From the NCBI GenBank assembly GCA_018267215.1, contig JAFDYX010000002.1, positions 124,001 through 188,000 on the forward strand: DNA of 64,000 bases, read 5' to 3'. Positions 26,046-33,321 of this stretch are shown here, one piece after another. The notes below the pieces were generated by a model, which saw nothing but the letters and a program-made list of their open reading frames with translations, searched no databases and was not told the DNA's origin. The DNA comes from Bacteroidota bacterium (lineage in GTDB: Bacteria > Bacteroidota > Bacteroidia > Cytophagales > Cyclobacteriaceae). Every line of letters begins with the position of its first letter. Positions within the stretch are counted from its first letter, which is position 1. A program made the position numbers and the translations under genes.

Positions 26046-27164
26046 ATGCTCAATTTTATTATTTGGAATGGCAGCCCCGAAATTATGTCCATCGGGTCAT
26101 TTGCCCTGCGTTGGTACGGCTTGTTGTTTGCACTCGGTTTCCTCATCTGCCAGCAGGTACTCTATTATATGTACCGGCAGGAGGGCAAGCCCGACCGCGA
26201 TGTGGATACGCTCACCGTTTACATGATGATTGCCACCATTATTGGCGCGCGCCTGGGGCACGTTATTTTTTACGAGCCTACCATGTTGTGGAAAGAACCG
26301 CTCAGCGTTATTCTTCCGTTCGAACTTCATCCGTTTAAGTTTACCGGGCTGCAAGGCTTGGCCAGCCATGGCGCTGCCATTGGTATTCTATTTGGACTGT
26401 GGTTATACAGCCGCAAAAAGAAACCTAACCAAAACTACCTGCAAGTACTCGACCGGATCGTGATCTTGGTTTGCCTGACGGGGTGCTTCATCCGGCTCGG
26501 AAATTTCTTCAACTCTGAAATCATCGGCAAGCCTTCTAACAATCCGCTGGCCGTAGTCTTCATCAACCGCGTAACGGAATCCATCCAGCAAGACCAAAGC
26601 GGAAAAGATATAGTAGAAAAAGTAACGGTAGAGAAAACCAATTTGCCCAATGGCCAAGATGGGCGCGTGCCTATCAATATTTTATTATTATTTAAAACAG
26701 GAGTTAGCGAGCAGCAGGCGCGTTCGTTTGTAACGAGCAATGTAAAATACTACTTATCACAATACACTGAATTTGTTGACGAGCCCTCCGGTCATACCCC
26801 TCCTTACGATGTCATCAAAGGAAGTGATGGCAATTATTCTGCTTTTGTACAAACTTTTGGCATTGCCCGCCATCCGGCTCAACTCTACGAATCGTTGTCG
26901 TGCCTGGCTTTGTTCGGCTTTTTATTTTGGTACTGGTCCAGAAAAAAAATCAACTTGCCGGAAGGCCGGATTTTCGGATTGTTCATGATCATTCTATGGA
27001 CCTTGCGTTTTGCTTATGAGTTTCTGAAAATCAACCAGGTATCATTTGAAGATACGATGACCTTAAACATGGGGCAGATATTGAGCATTCCGTTAGTGAT
27101 AGTTGGTGTGCTGATCTTGATCCGGTCGTATCAGAAACCGCAACAACAAATACTTGATAATTAA
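26046..27164 (+). CDS. lgt: Prolipoprotein diacylglyceryl transferase, with insertion
   Basis: Inner-membrane enzyme that attaches diacylglycerol to the lipobox cysteine of prolipoproteins. Family residues are seen: GLQGLASHGAAIG with His108, RLGNFFNSEIIGKP from Arg150, and RHPAQLYE at 275-282. Several membrane segments flank these. The 372-residue length exceeds the usual 260-290 because of an inserted stretch at about 172-270 between the two signatures, where the Lgt periplasmic head domain lies. It is followed 15 bases later by the BamA-like gene. Confidence 0.95.
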   Translation: MLNFIIWNGSPEIMSIGSFALRWYGLLFALGFLICQQVLYYMYRQEGKPDRDVDTLTVYMMIATIIGARLGHVIFYEPTMLWKEPLSVILPFELHPFKFTGLQGLASHGAAIGILFGLWLYSRKKKPNQNYLQVLDRIVILVCLTGCFIRLGNFFNSEIIGKPSNNPLAVVFINRVTESIQQDQSGKDIVEKVTVEKTNLPNGQDGRVPINILLLFKTGVSEQQARSFVTSNVKYYLSQYTEFVDEPSGHTPPYDVIKGSDGNYSAFVQTFGIARHPAQLYESLSCLALFGFLFWYWSRKKINLPEGRIFGLFMIILWTLRFAYEFLKINQVSFEDTMTLNMGQILSIPLVIVGVLILIRSYQKPQQQILDN

Positions 27165-27179
27165 GCAGTCTATTTATTC

Positions 27180-28613
27180 ATGCTGGCGTTGATCGTAGGG
27201 TTATGTGGAATGTTGGGCAGCAACTCAGATACGTTGGCTACTGCCGACTCCTCCCGGGTTCTTACGGTAAACCGGATATTGGTGATCGGCAACAAAACAA
27301 CCAAAGACCGCATCATCCTGCGCGAGCTTACGCTGAAAGTTGGCGACACTATCAGCATGAAACGCTTGCCGCACGAGTTGCTGTGGGATAAGCGCAAGAT
27401 CTACAACCTGCGTCTGTTTCATACTGTTCTGGTAAAGGCGCTGGAATTGCCCGCTAACCGGATTGACCTGTTCGTTGAAGTAACCGAGCGGTGGTACACC
27501 TTCCCAATTCCGATTTTTGAACTGTCTGATCGTAACTTCAGCGAGTGGTGGAATAATTATAACCATAACATCAACCGGGTCAACTACGGAGTCAGTCTCA
27601 TCCAATATAATTTTCGGGGACGAAATGAAACCGTGCGACTTACCGCCCAGTTTGGGTTTGCCAAGCGCTATGAACTGACTTATCGCATTCCTTATATTGA
27701 CCGAAGGCAAAAGCAGGGGCTTTCGTTCAGCTTTGACTATAATGAACCCAAAAACCTGGCTTACTTTACCGATAACCATATCCTTCAATATTTTAAGTAC
27801 ACCCAACCTTTAAAAATTGCAGCAGGCGGTTCGATCACATACTTCTACAGGAAATCCTTTTTTGAAACCCATTCTTTTCAGGCAGGCTACCGAAACAATC
27901 AGATTAATTACAAAATTGATTCGCTCAACCCCAATTACTTCGGCCGGCATCAACTCGCGCTGCAGTATGGTTATATTTCTTATAGCTTCAATTCAGAACA
28001 CCGCGATGTGGTGCAATACCCGTTACATGGGCACCAAATTGCAGGCTACATCCAACAAACGGGTTTAGGGTTTGGCAGCGCAGTGAACATGACAGAGATA
28101 GGGCTTTCGTATGCCCGCCATATAGAGCTTTCTAAAAAAATATATTTATCCAATTATATCGGGGGCTATGTGGCCACCCCTACCGTACAACCCTATGCGC
28201 TTTATAGCGGAATGGGTTACCGGAAGCAGTATGTGCGTGGATTTGAAAATTACGTGATCGAAACGCCCGCATTTCTGCTGGCTAAAACCACATTAAAAAA
28301 GAGAATTTTCTACCACGTGTGGAACCTCCACGGCTTACCGAAAGAGCAACTGCAATATTTTCCTTTATCTGTTTATATGAAAGTATATTCAGACTGGGGC
28401 TACGCACAGAATTACGCTTACTACCAGAACTACCGTGATGTACTTACTAATCAATTACAGCCTATCAATACGTCATTTACCAACACGTTGATTGGCAGCG
28501 CTGGTTTTGGCTTTGATTTATATACTGTTTATGATTTTGTGATACGAACCGAGTACACCTTCACCAACCAAAACCATCACGGGTTTTTTCTGAGTTTGAA
28601 TAAAGAATTTTAA
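27180..28613 (+). CDS. Omp85/BamA-type outer-membrane protein with one POTRA domain
   Basis: 477 residues: a hydrophobic leader (about 1-20), one POTRA-like unit (about 28-110, VLTVNRILVIGNKTTKDRIILREL to DLFVEVTERWY) and a beta-barrel region of alternating aromatic strands, ending in Phe (SLNKEF), as outer-membrane barrels do. It is too short for BamA itself (about 800), and has a single POTRA domain, as in TamA-like or Bacteroidota-specific Omp85 members. The substrate is unknown. It is 15 bases after lgt, likely one operon. Confidence 0.8.
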   Translation: MLALIVGLCGMLGSNSDTLATADSSRVLTVNRILVIGNKTTKDRIILRELTLKVGDTISMKRLPHELLWDKRKIYNLRLFHTVLVKALELPANRIDLFVEVTERWYTFPIPIFELSDRNFSEWWNNYNHNINRVNYGVSLIQYNFRGRNETVRLTAQFGFAKRYELTYRIPYIDRRQKQGLSFSFDYNEPKNLAYFTDNHILQYFKYTQPLKIAAGGSITYFYRKSFFETHSFQAGYRNNQINYKIDSLNPNYFGRHQLALQYGYISYSFNSEHRDVVQYPLHGHQIAGYIQQTGLGFGSAVNMTEIGLSYARHIELSKKIYLSNYIGGYVATPTVQPYALYSGMGYRKQYVRGFENYVIETPAFLLAKTTLKKRIFYHVWNLHGLPKEQLQYFPLSVYMKVYSDWGYAQNYAYYQNYRDVLTNQLQPINTSFTNTLIGSAGFGFDLYTVYDFVIRTEYTFTNQNHHGFFLSLNKEF

Positions 28614-28628
28614 GCTGATTAAAATTTA

Positions 28629-28706
28629 AACCACATAGAACACATCGTAAAATTTTCGTTTGTGTTTTTCTATGCGAAGCCTATGTTCCAATGTGTCTAT
28701 GTGGTT
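28629..28706. repeat. AACCACATAGA inverted repeat between convergent genes
   Basis: Left arm AACCACATAGAACACAT (28629-28645); right arm ATGTGTCTATGTGGTT (28691-28706). They are reverse complements apart from one extra base. The loop is about 45 bases and contains further CTATG repeats. It lies between the stop of the Omp85-like gene and the stop of the MORN gene, so a two-way terminator role is plausible. Confidence 0.7.
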
Positions 28707-28739
28707 GATGTTTCACCACTCCAGATACAGATTTTAAAG

Positions 28740-29378
28740 TCAGTATTTTTTGTAGATACGTTGTTTGCCTTTTCGTATTTCATGCCACGTGCCCACCGGT
28801 TTGCCTGTGTGATAACTTCCTACAAACCGCAGTTTGCCATCGTCATCATAAAATTTCCATTCCCCCTCTTCGGTGCCGTTGTGGTATTTTCCTTCCTGCA
28901 CCAGATACCCGCGCTCGTTATACACAAAAGTATCGCCCTCGGGCTTGCCCTGTTGGTAGCTTACAATCCGCTCTAATTTTTCGTTGTTAAAATAATGCTT
29001 CCATATACCTGCATATTGCGAGTGATCGTACCGGCCTTTGCTTTTCAGTTTTCCGTTGGGATGAAAATACCAGGCGGAGTCCTGCATGGCGCCCTCGTGC
29101 CATAACTCTTTGCCCTGCACAGTTTCCGTAGGATAAAAGTAAACCACCTCTCCATGCAGTTTTCCTTCCCGGTAATTTTCTAACGAGTTTTTCTTCCCTG
29201 ACGGATAATAAAATATCCACTCGCCTTCTTTTAGCCCATTCACGATTTTGCCCGAGGCTTTTACACCTCCGTTTTCATAATACTCTTTTACCACCTCTTG
29301 TGCTTTGGCCAGGCAACAAAACAAAGTCAAAAATAACAGTACGGTGTATTTCAGCCTAAACGCTGCTATTCGCCACAA
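28740..29378 (-). CDS. Secreted MORN-repeat (YwqK-like) protein
   Basis: 212 residues if started at the TTG at 29378, giving a signal peptide (LLFLTLFCCLAKAQ) at a normal position; an ATG at 29468 would put 57 residues before the cleavage site and overlap the next gene's start. The mature part is a row of about eight MORN-type units (EYYENGGVKASGKIVNGLKEGEWIFYYPSGK and similar). This family is often labelled a toxin-antitoxin YwqK antitoxin; no toxin gene is adjacent, so I do not adopt that role. Start choice is uncertain. Confidence 0.75.
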   Translation of the reverse strand: MWRIAAFRLKYTVLLFLTLFCCLAKAQEVVKEYYENGGVKASGKIVNGLKEGEWIFYYPSGKKNSLENYREGKLHGEVVYFYPTETVQGKELWHEGAMQDSAWYFHPNGKLKSKGRYDHSQYAGIWKHYFNNEKLERIVSYQQGKPEGDTFVYNERGYLVQEGKYHNGTEEGEWKFYDDDGKLRFVGSYHTGKPVGTWHEIRKGKQRIYKKY

Positions 29379-29387
29379 TCTTAAAAT

Positions 29388-29422
29388 ACGGGAAAAATCC
29401 CGTTGATTTTGAATAACGGGAT
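29388..29422. promoter_or_regulatory. Overlapping inverted repeats, operator-like
   Basis: ACGGGA-AAAA-TCCCGT (29388-29403) and ATCCCGTT-N10-AACGGGAT (29397-29422) are both perfect and share the middle half-site, giving three alternating CGGGA half-sites. They lie between divergent genes and cover the -33 to -7 spacer of the promoter at 29403-29434. A regulator site is inference. Confidence 0.5.
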
Positions 29423-29434
29423 GCCGTAAACTTG
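29403..29434 (+). promoter_or_regulatory. Probable promoter of the PorV-like/HhH operon
   Basis: TTGA (29403-29406) and TAAACTTG (29427-29434, one mismatch to TAnnTTTG) are 20 bases apart, 32 bases before the ATG at 29467. The spacer is almost filled by the palindrome at 29397-29422. Confidence 0.45.
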
Positions 29435-29466
29435 TACTACCATGCGTTAACCGAAAAAAACTTCTC

Positions 29467-30285
29467 ATGCCCTCAAAAATACAGTTTGTTGTGCTGATTT
29501 TTCTCCCTACGCTTCTGCAAAGCCAAAGCACCGCTACGTTAATGGGAGCCCGGGCTGCCGGCATGGGCTACGCTTCTTCCGGCCTGACCGATGAATGGGC
29601 CTTCTTTAATAATGTGGGCGGCATAGGGAAGTTAAAAACTACCGGTGCTGCTTTTGCCTACGAACTGAAACCGGCTCTGACAGGCGCCAACCGGATGGCA
29701 GCATCGCTTCTCTCGCCTGTAAAATGGGGAACTGCCGGAGTAGGTATCTTTCGATTTGGTGACGACTTGTATAACGAGCACCTGCTTTCGCTGGCTTTTG
29801 GAAACACCATCGGCAACACTTCGCTGGGTATTAAAACCAACTACATTCAGTATCGTGCCGAAGGTTTCGGTACGCACTCGGCCATGAGTATAGATTTTGG
29901 CGGTATCACGCAACTTACACAGCATCTTTCCATTGGTGCCTACATCACCAACCTCACCCAATCGAAATTAAACAATGGAACTTCTGAGCGGCTTCCAACC
30001 AAATTGGTGGCCGGTTTTACCTTCCGGCTGACGGACTATCTGCTACTGGCTACCGAACTGGAGAAAGATTTGATCTACCAGGCCACTTGGCGAAGTGGAG
30101 TTGAATATACGCTTTACAAAAAAATCTTCTTCCGCACCGGTTTTAACCTGAATCCTAACGCAGCCTTCTTCGGCATTGGGGCGCAAAAAGAAAACTTCAA
30201 ACTCGATTATGCCATCCGCTTCAACCAACTGACGGGCACAGCCCATCAGGCTTCGGCTGTTTATATTTTTTCGCGCAAATCGTGA
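29467..30285 (+). CDS. PorV/PorQ-like outer-membrane beta-barrel protein
   Basis: 272 residues with a signal peptide (about 1-19, ending LLQSQS) and the opening MGARAAGMGYASSGLTDEWAFFNNVGGI, the hallmark of PorV/PorQ and related FadL-fold barrels in Bacteroidota. The remainder is alternating short strands of a 14-stranded-type barrel ending SAVYIFSRKS. PorV and PorQ themselves serve the type IX secretion system, but many relatives do not; no other por gene is near. The next gene starts three bases after its stop, so they are cotranscribed. Confidence 0.78.
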   Translation: MPSKIQFVVLIFLPTLLQSQSTATLMGARAAGMGYASSGLTDEWAFFNNVGGIGKLKTTGAAFAYELKPALTGANRMAASLLSPVKWGTAGVGIFRFGDDLYNEHLLSLAFGNTIGNTSLGIKTNYIQYRAEGFGTHSAMSIDFGGITQLTQHLSIGAYITNLTQSKLNNGTSERLPTKLVAGFTFRLTDYLLLATELEKDLIYQATWRSGVEYTLYKKIFFRTGFNLNPNAAFFGIGAQKENFKLDYAIRFNQLTGTAHQASAVYIFSRKS

Positions 30286-30288
30286 AGT

Positions 30289-32340
30289 ATGAAATCTCAC
30301 TGCTCGATCATCCTGTTTTTTAATTTCACCATCGCCTGGTGTCAGGATTTTGCCAAGAAAGATTTTGATCCGGTTCATCTGGTAGATGAGATTTTCAGTT
30401 CGCAAGACATGAACCTCGACTACCAGGATTTGTACGAAGATTACCTTCAACTCCTTTCCAACCCCATTGACTTGAACGAAGTAACGGGCGAGCAACTCCG
30501 GTTGCTTTATATTTTAAAAGAAGATCAGATCAACACATTCTTGACGTATAGAGACGAAGCCGGGCCTTTTCTGTCAGAGTATGAACTTCAACAAATTTTT
30601 GATAAAGAGACGTTTGAGAAAATAACTCCGTTTGTTACCGTTCGAGATCAAAGCCAGCTTGCCAAAAATATTTTTAAACGCATCGGTACCGAAGCCAACA
30701 GCTACCTGCTCTTGCGCTGGGGGCGCACGCTGGAAAACCAGCAGGGTTATTCATCTCAGGCTACTCCCGCCAACCGTTATCTGGGCTCGCCCGATAATTT
30801 CTACATGCGGTTTCGTGCTAGCAGGCCTGCAGATTTCAGCGTAGGGTTTACCGTAAAAAAAGATGCCGGAGAAAGTGTGCTGTGGAATGCATCCACAAAA
30901 TACTACGGCTTTGATTTTATCAGCTTCCATGTGCAGGCCGCCAACAAGGGACATGTGAAGAATCTGGTACTTGGAGATTATCAGGCACAATTTGGGCAGG
31001 GCATTGCGCTGGGGTCTTATTTTGGAATTGGAAAAAATGCCGAAGCCGTGATTACCTTGCGGAGACCCAATCTGGGGTTTCTTCCTTACACATCGCTTTA
31101 TGAGGCCGGCTATTTTCGCGGGGCCGCGCTCAGCTATTCCTTATCAAACAAAATGGTGCTGCACACACTGTTGTCGCACCGTGGGCGCGATGGCAACCTG
31201 CGGCAGGATACCACCTCGTCTGCTGCCGACTACTTATCGTCTATCAGTTATACAGGCTTGCACCGCACCTCGACAGAATTAATTAACCGCAATGCCGTTA
31301 CCGAATCCAATCTGGCTACAATTTTGCAATGGAAAGATAGATACTTAGACGCAGGCCTTCTTTTTCATTACACACAGTTCAGCATTCCACTCATCCATCC
31401 GGCCGCAGCCTACAATCAATACTATTTTAACGGAAACTCTAACGCGAACACCGGTGCCTACCTGAATTACAATTTCAAAAACATATCTTTCTTCAGCGAG
31501 TTTACACAAACACTCAACAGCGGAAAAGCGATTGTGGCTGGAGTTTTATCAAGCCTTTCTCCTCAACTGGATGTTTCGCTTTCTTACCGGCAATTCAACA
31601 AAAATTTCTACAGTTTTTACAGCAATGCCATCAGCGAAGGTTCTATTCCTCAAAACGAAACCGGGGTTTACTGGGGCTGGAAATATCAGTTCAACAAAAA
31701 ATATTGGATGTCGGGTTACGTAGATTTATTTTCCTTTCCGTGGCTCCGCTATCGAAATTACTTGCCGGCCACCGAAGGCAGCGAATGGCTGCTGCGCTTC
31801 AATTATAAACCCTCGAAAAATGTAATGTTTTTTATTCAGTCTCGGCAAGAAACCAAACCTCGCAACACCGGAGCCAACAACAATCTTTATCTGGCAACAG
31901 CCGGGACCAAACAGAATTATTGGATCAACTGCGACTACGCCACAGATGTGCGCCTGAGTTTCAGATCTCGCTTGCAGTTCAGTTCGTATTCGCTTGCCGG
32001 CAAGGTAACTTATGGCATGGTGATATTGCAGGATATTACCTACCAGATGCGAAGGCTTTCGCTCTCGGGGCGGTATGCTATTTTTGATACTGACGACTAC
32101 GACAACCGGCAGTATGTATTCGAGCATGATGCATATCTGACCTTTAATTTTCCGGCTTATTATGGCAAAGGAGCCCGCCTATATTTGCTACTGCAATGTC
32201 AGGTCAGTTCAAAAATTGATGTTTGGATTCGTTGGGGGCAAACACATTACCTCAACCAAAGCCGCATCGGTTCCGGGGGCGATACGATCACGGGAGATTC
32301 AAAAAATGATGTTAAATTTCAGGCTCGAATAAAATTCTAA
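30289..32340 (+). CDS. Outer-membrane barrel with N-terminal ComEA-like HhH domain
   Basis: 683 residues: signal peptide (1-18), a helix-hairpin-helix region at about 58-103 (NPIDLNEVTGEQLRLLYIL, then YRDEAGPFLSEYELQQI), matching the ComEA double-HhH pattern, and a long barrel of alternating Tyr/Phe strands from about residue 130, ending in DVKFQARIKF with a terminal Phe. In ComEA the HhH binds DNA in the periplasm during uptake; whether this protein does is unknown. It is tightly coupled to the PorV-like gene (three bases) and its stop TAA overlaps the start of a 35-codon gene. Confidence 0.82.
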   Translation: MKSHCSIILFFNFTIAWCQDFAKKDFDPVHLVDEIFSSQDMNLDYQDLYEDYLQLLSNPIDLNEVTGEQLRLLYILKEDQINTFLTYRDEAGPFLSEYELQQIFDKETFEKITPFVTVRDQSQLAKNIFKRIGTEANSYLLLRWGRTLENQQGYSSQATPANRYLGSPDNFYMRFRASRPADFSVGFTVKKDAGESVLWNASTKYYGFDFISFHVQAANKGHVKNLVLGDYQAQFGQGIALGSYFGIGKNAEAVITLRRPNLGFLPYTSLYEAGYFRGAALSYSLSNKMVLHTLLSHRGRDGNLRQDTTSSAADYLSSISYTGLHRTSTELINRNAVTESNLATILQWKDRYLDAGLLFHYTQFSIPLIHPAAAYNQYYFNGNSNANTGAYLNYNFKNISFFSEFTQTLNSGKAIVAGVLSSLSPQLDVSLSYRQFNKNFYSFYSNAISEGSIPQNETGVYWGWKYQFNKKYWMSGYVDLFSFPWLRYRNYLPATEGSEWLLRFNYKPSKNVMFFIQSRQETKPRNTGANNNLYLATAGTKQNYWINCDYATDVRLSFRSRLQFSSYSLAGKVTYGMVILQDITYQMRRLSLSGRYAIFDTDDYDNRQYVFEHDAYLTFNFPAYYGKGARLYLLLQCQVSSKIDVWIRWGQTHYLNQSRIGSGGDTITGDSKNDVKFQARIKF

Positions 32341-32447
32341 TGCGCGGAGTAGAGTTAGTGACACCCGGGGTTTTGGCCATGCTTTGCATCGGCCTTGTAC
32401 TTTTTATGTTAGTTTTCAGGCTAATATTCAGAAAAAAGGAGAAGTAG
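32340..32447 (+). CDS. Very small membrane protein coupled to the HhH barrel gene
   Basis: A 35-codon ORF begins at an ATG (32340-32342) whose A is the last base of the upstream TAA, and ends TAG at 32447. It encodes a 7-residue polar start, a strong membrane segment (about 11-29, VLAMLCIGLVLFMLVFRLI) and a basic tail (FRKKEK), suggesting an inner-membrane peptide with the tail in the cytoplasm by the positive-inside rule. The TAATG overlap suggests translational coupling. It could be chance, but the clean topology argues for a gene. Confidence 0.5.
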   Translation: MRGVELVTPGVLAMLCIGLVLFMLVFRLIFRKKEK

Positions 32448-32554
32448 CCCACCGCTTTAATAAACTTTCTGGCGTAAATCTTGCATTTTTATCGAATGTA
32501 AATTTACTTTACAACTATAACCCTGCAATTTTCTGTGAATCAAATGATTATCAC

Positions 32555-33301
32555 ATGCGTAAAATAAACCTCATCTTCGTCCTGATCGTAGTATCGTTGT
32601 TGCTTTTATCGGCTGCCTCCATTGCCTTTGCTCAGGCTACCAAAAAGACCTTAGAGCTGCCCGAGTTTAAAAGTATCTATGTCAACTCCAATTATACCGT
32701 TTACCTCAAACAGACCAATAAACAGGAAGTGAGTGTAGAAGCTGATCCGGATATTTTTGCGTTGACCAAGATCTTTGTTGAAAACGGTGTGTTGATGATT
32801 AATGTTGACCGCAAACCCGACAACCCCAACAAAAGCATCTGGTCGAAAATTGATGATATTAAATTAAAAGCTGTAATGAAGGTGATGGTGAGCGTAAAAA
32901 ACATCAATGAGCTTCAGGTGAACAGTGGCGGAAAGATTGTTTCCGAAAACTCCATCGCAGCAGACTACCTCAGCTTGGCGGTAGCCGGCAGTGGAGGTAT
33001 GGATCTTGACCTGAAAGGCAACAACATCAAAACTGAAGTGAGCGGCTCAGGCACTATTGCCCTGAAGGGCTATGCCACGGCTAATGAGATTTATATCAGC
33101 GGCAGCGGCAGCCTGAATGCCTTTCCGTGCGAGTTGGAGACAGCCAAAGTAAAAGTAAGTGGCTCGGGCAACTGCGAAATATCGGTGGCTAACTCTTTAA
33201 CGGCAACGGTACTGGGCAGTGGCACCATCAAACACAAAGGCAACACCAAAGAGGTGACCAAGAAAGTGTACGGCTCCGGCTCGATAGACCGGGCATATTG
33301 A
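32555..33301 (+). CDS. GIN (DUF2807) domain secreted protein
   Basis: 248 residues starting MRKINLIFVLIV at 32555; the in-frame ATG at 32384 lies in untranslated-looking sequence. Signal peptide 1-27 (ending IAFAQ), then a right-handed beta-helix-type GIN domain with repeated SGSG and VSGSG phrases (TEVSGSGTIALKGYA, VKVSGSGNCEIS). GIN proteins are abundant in Bacteroidota and their role is not established to me. It follows the small membrane gene after 107 bases and may have its own promoter. Confidence 0.87.
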   Translation: MRKINLIFVLIVVSLLLLSAASIAFAQATKKTLELPEFKSIYVNSNYTVYLKQTNKQEVSVEADPDIFALTKIFVENGVLMINVDRKPDNPNKSIWSKIDDIKLKAVMKVMVSVKNINELQVNSGGKIVSENSIAADYLSLAVAGSGGMDLDLKGNNIKTEVSGSGTIALKGYATANEIYISGSGSLNAFPCELETAKVKVSGSGNCEISVANSLTATVLGSGTIKHKGNTKEVTKKVYGSGSIDRAY

Positions 33302-33321
33302 TTGCTTTCAATCGCTGGAGA

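Noticed and set aside
28740..29378. Label toxin-antitoxin system YwqK antitoxin
   Set aside because: The protein is a secreted MORN-repeat protein with no neighbouring toxin gene, so the label would be misleading.
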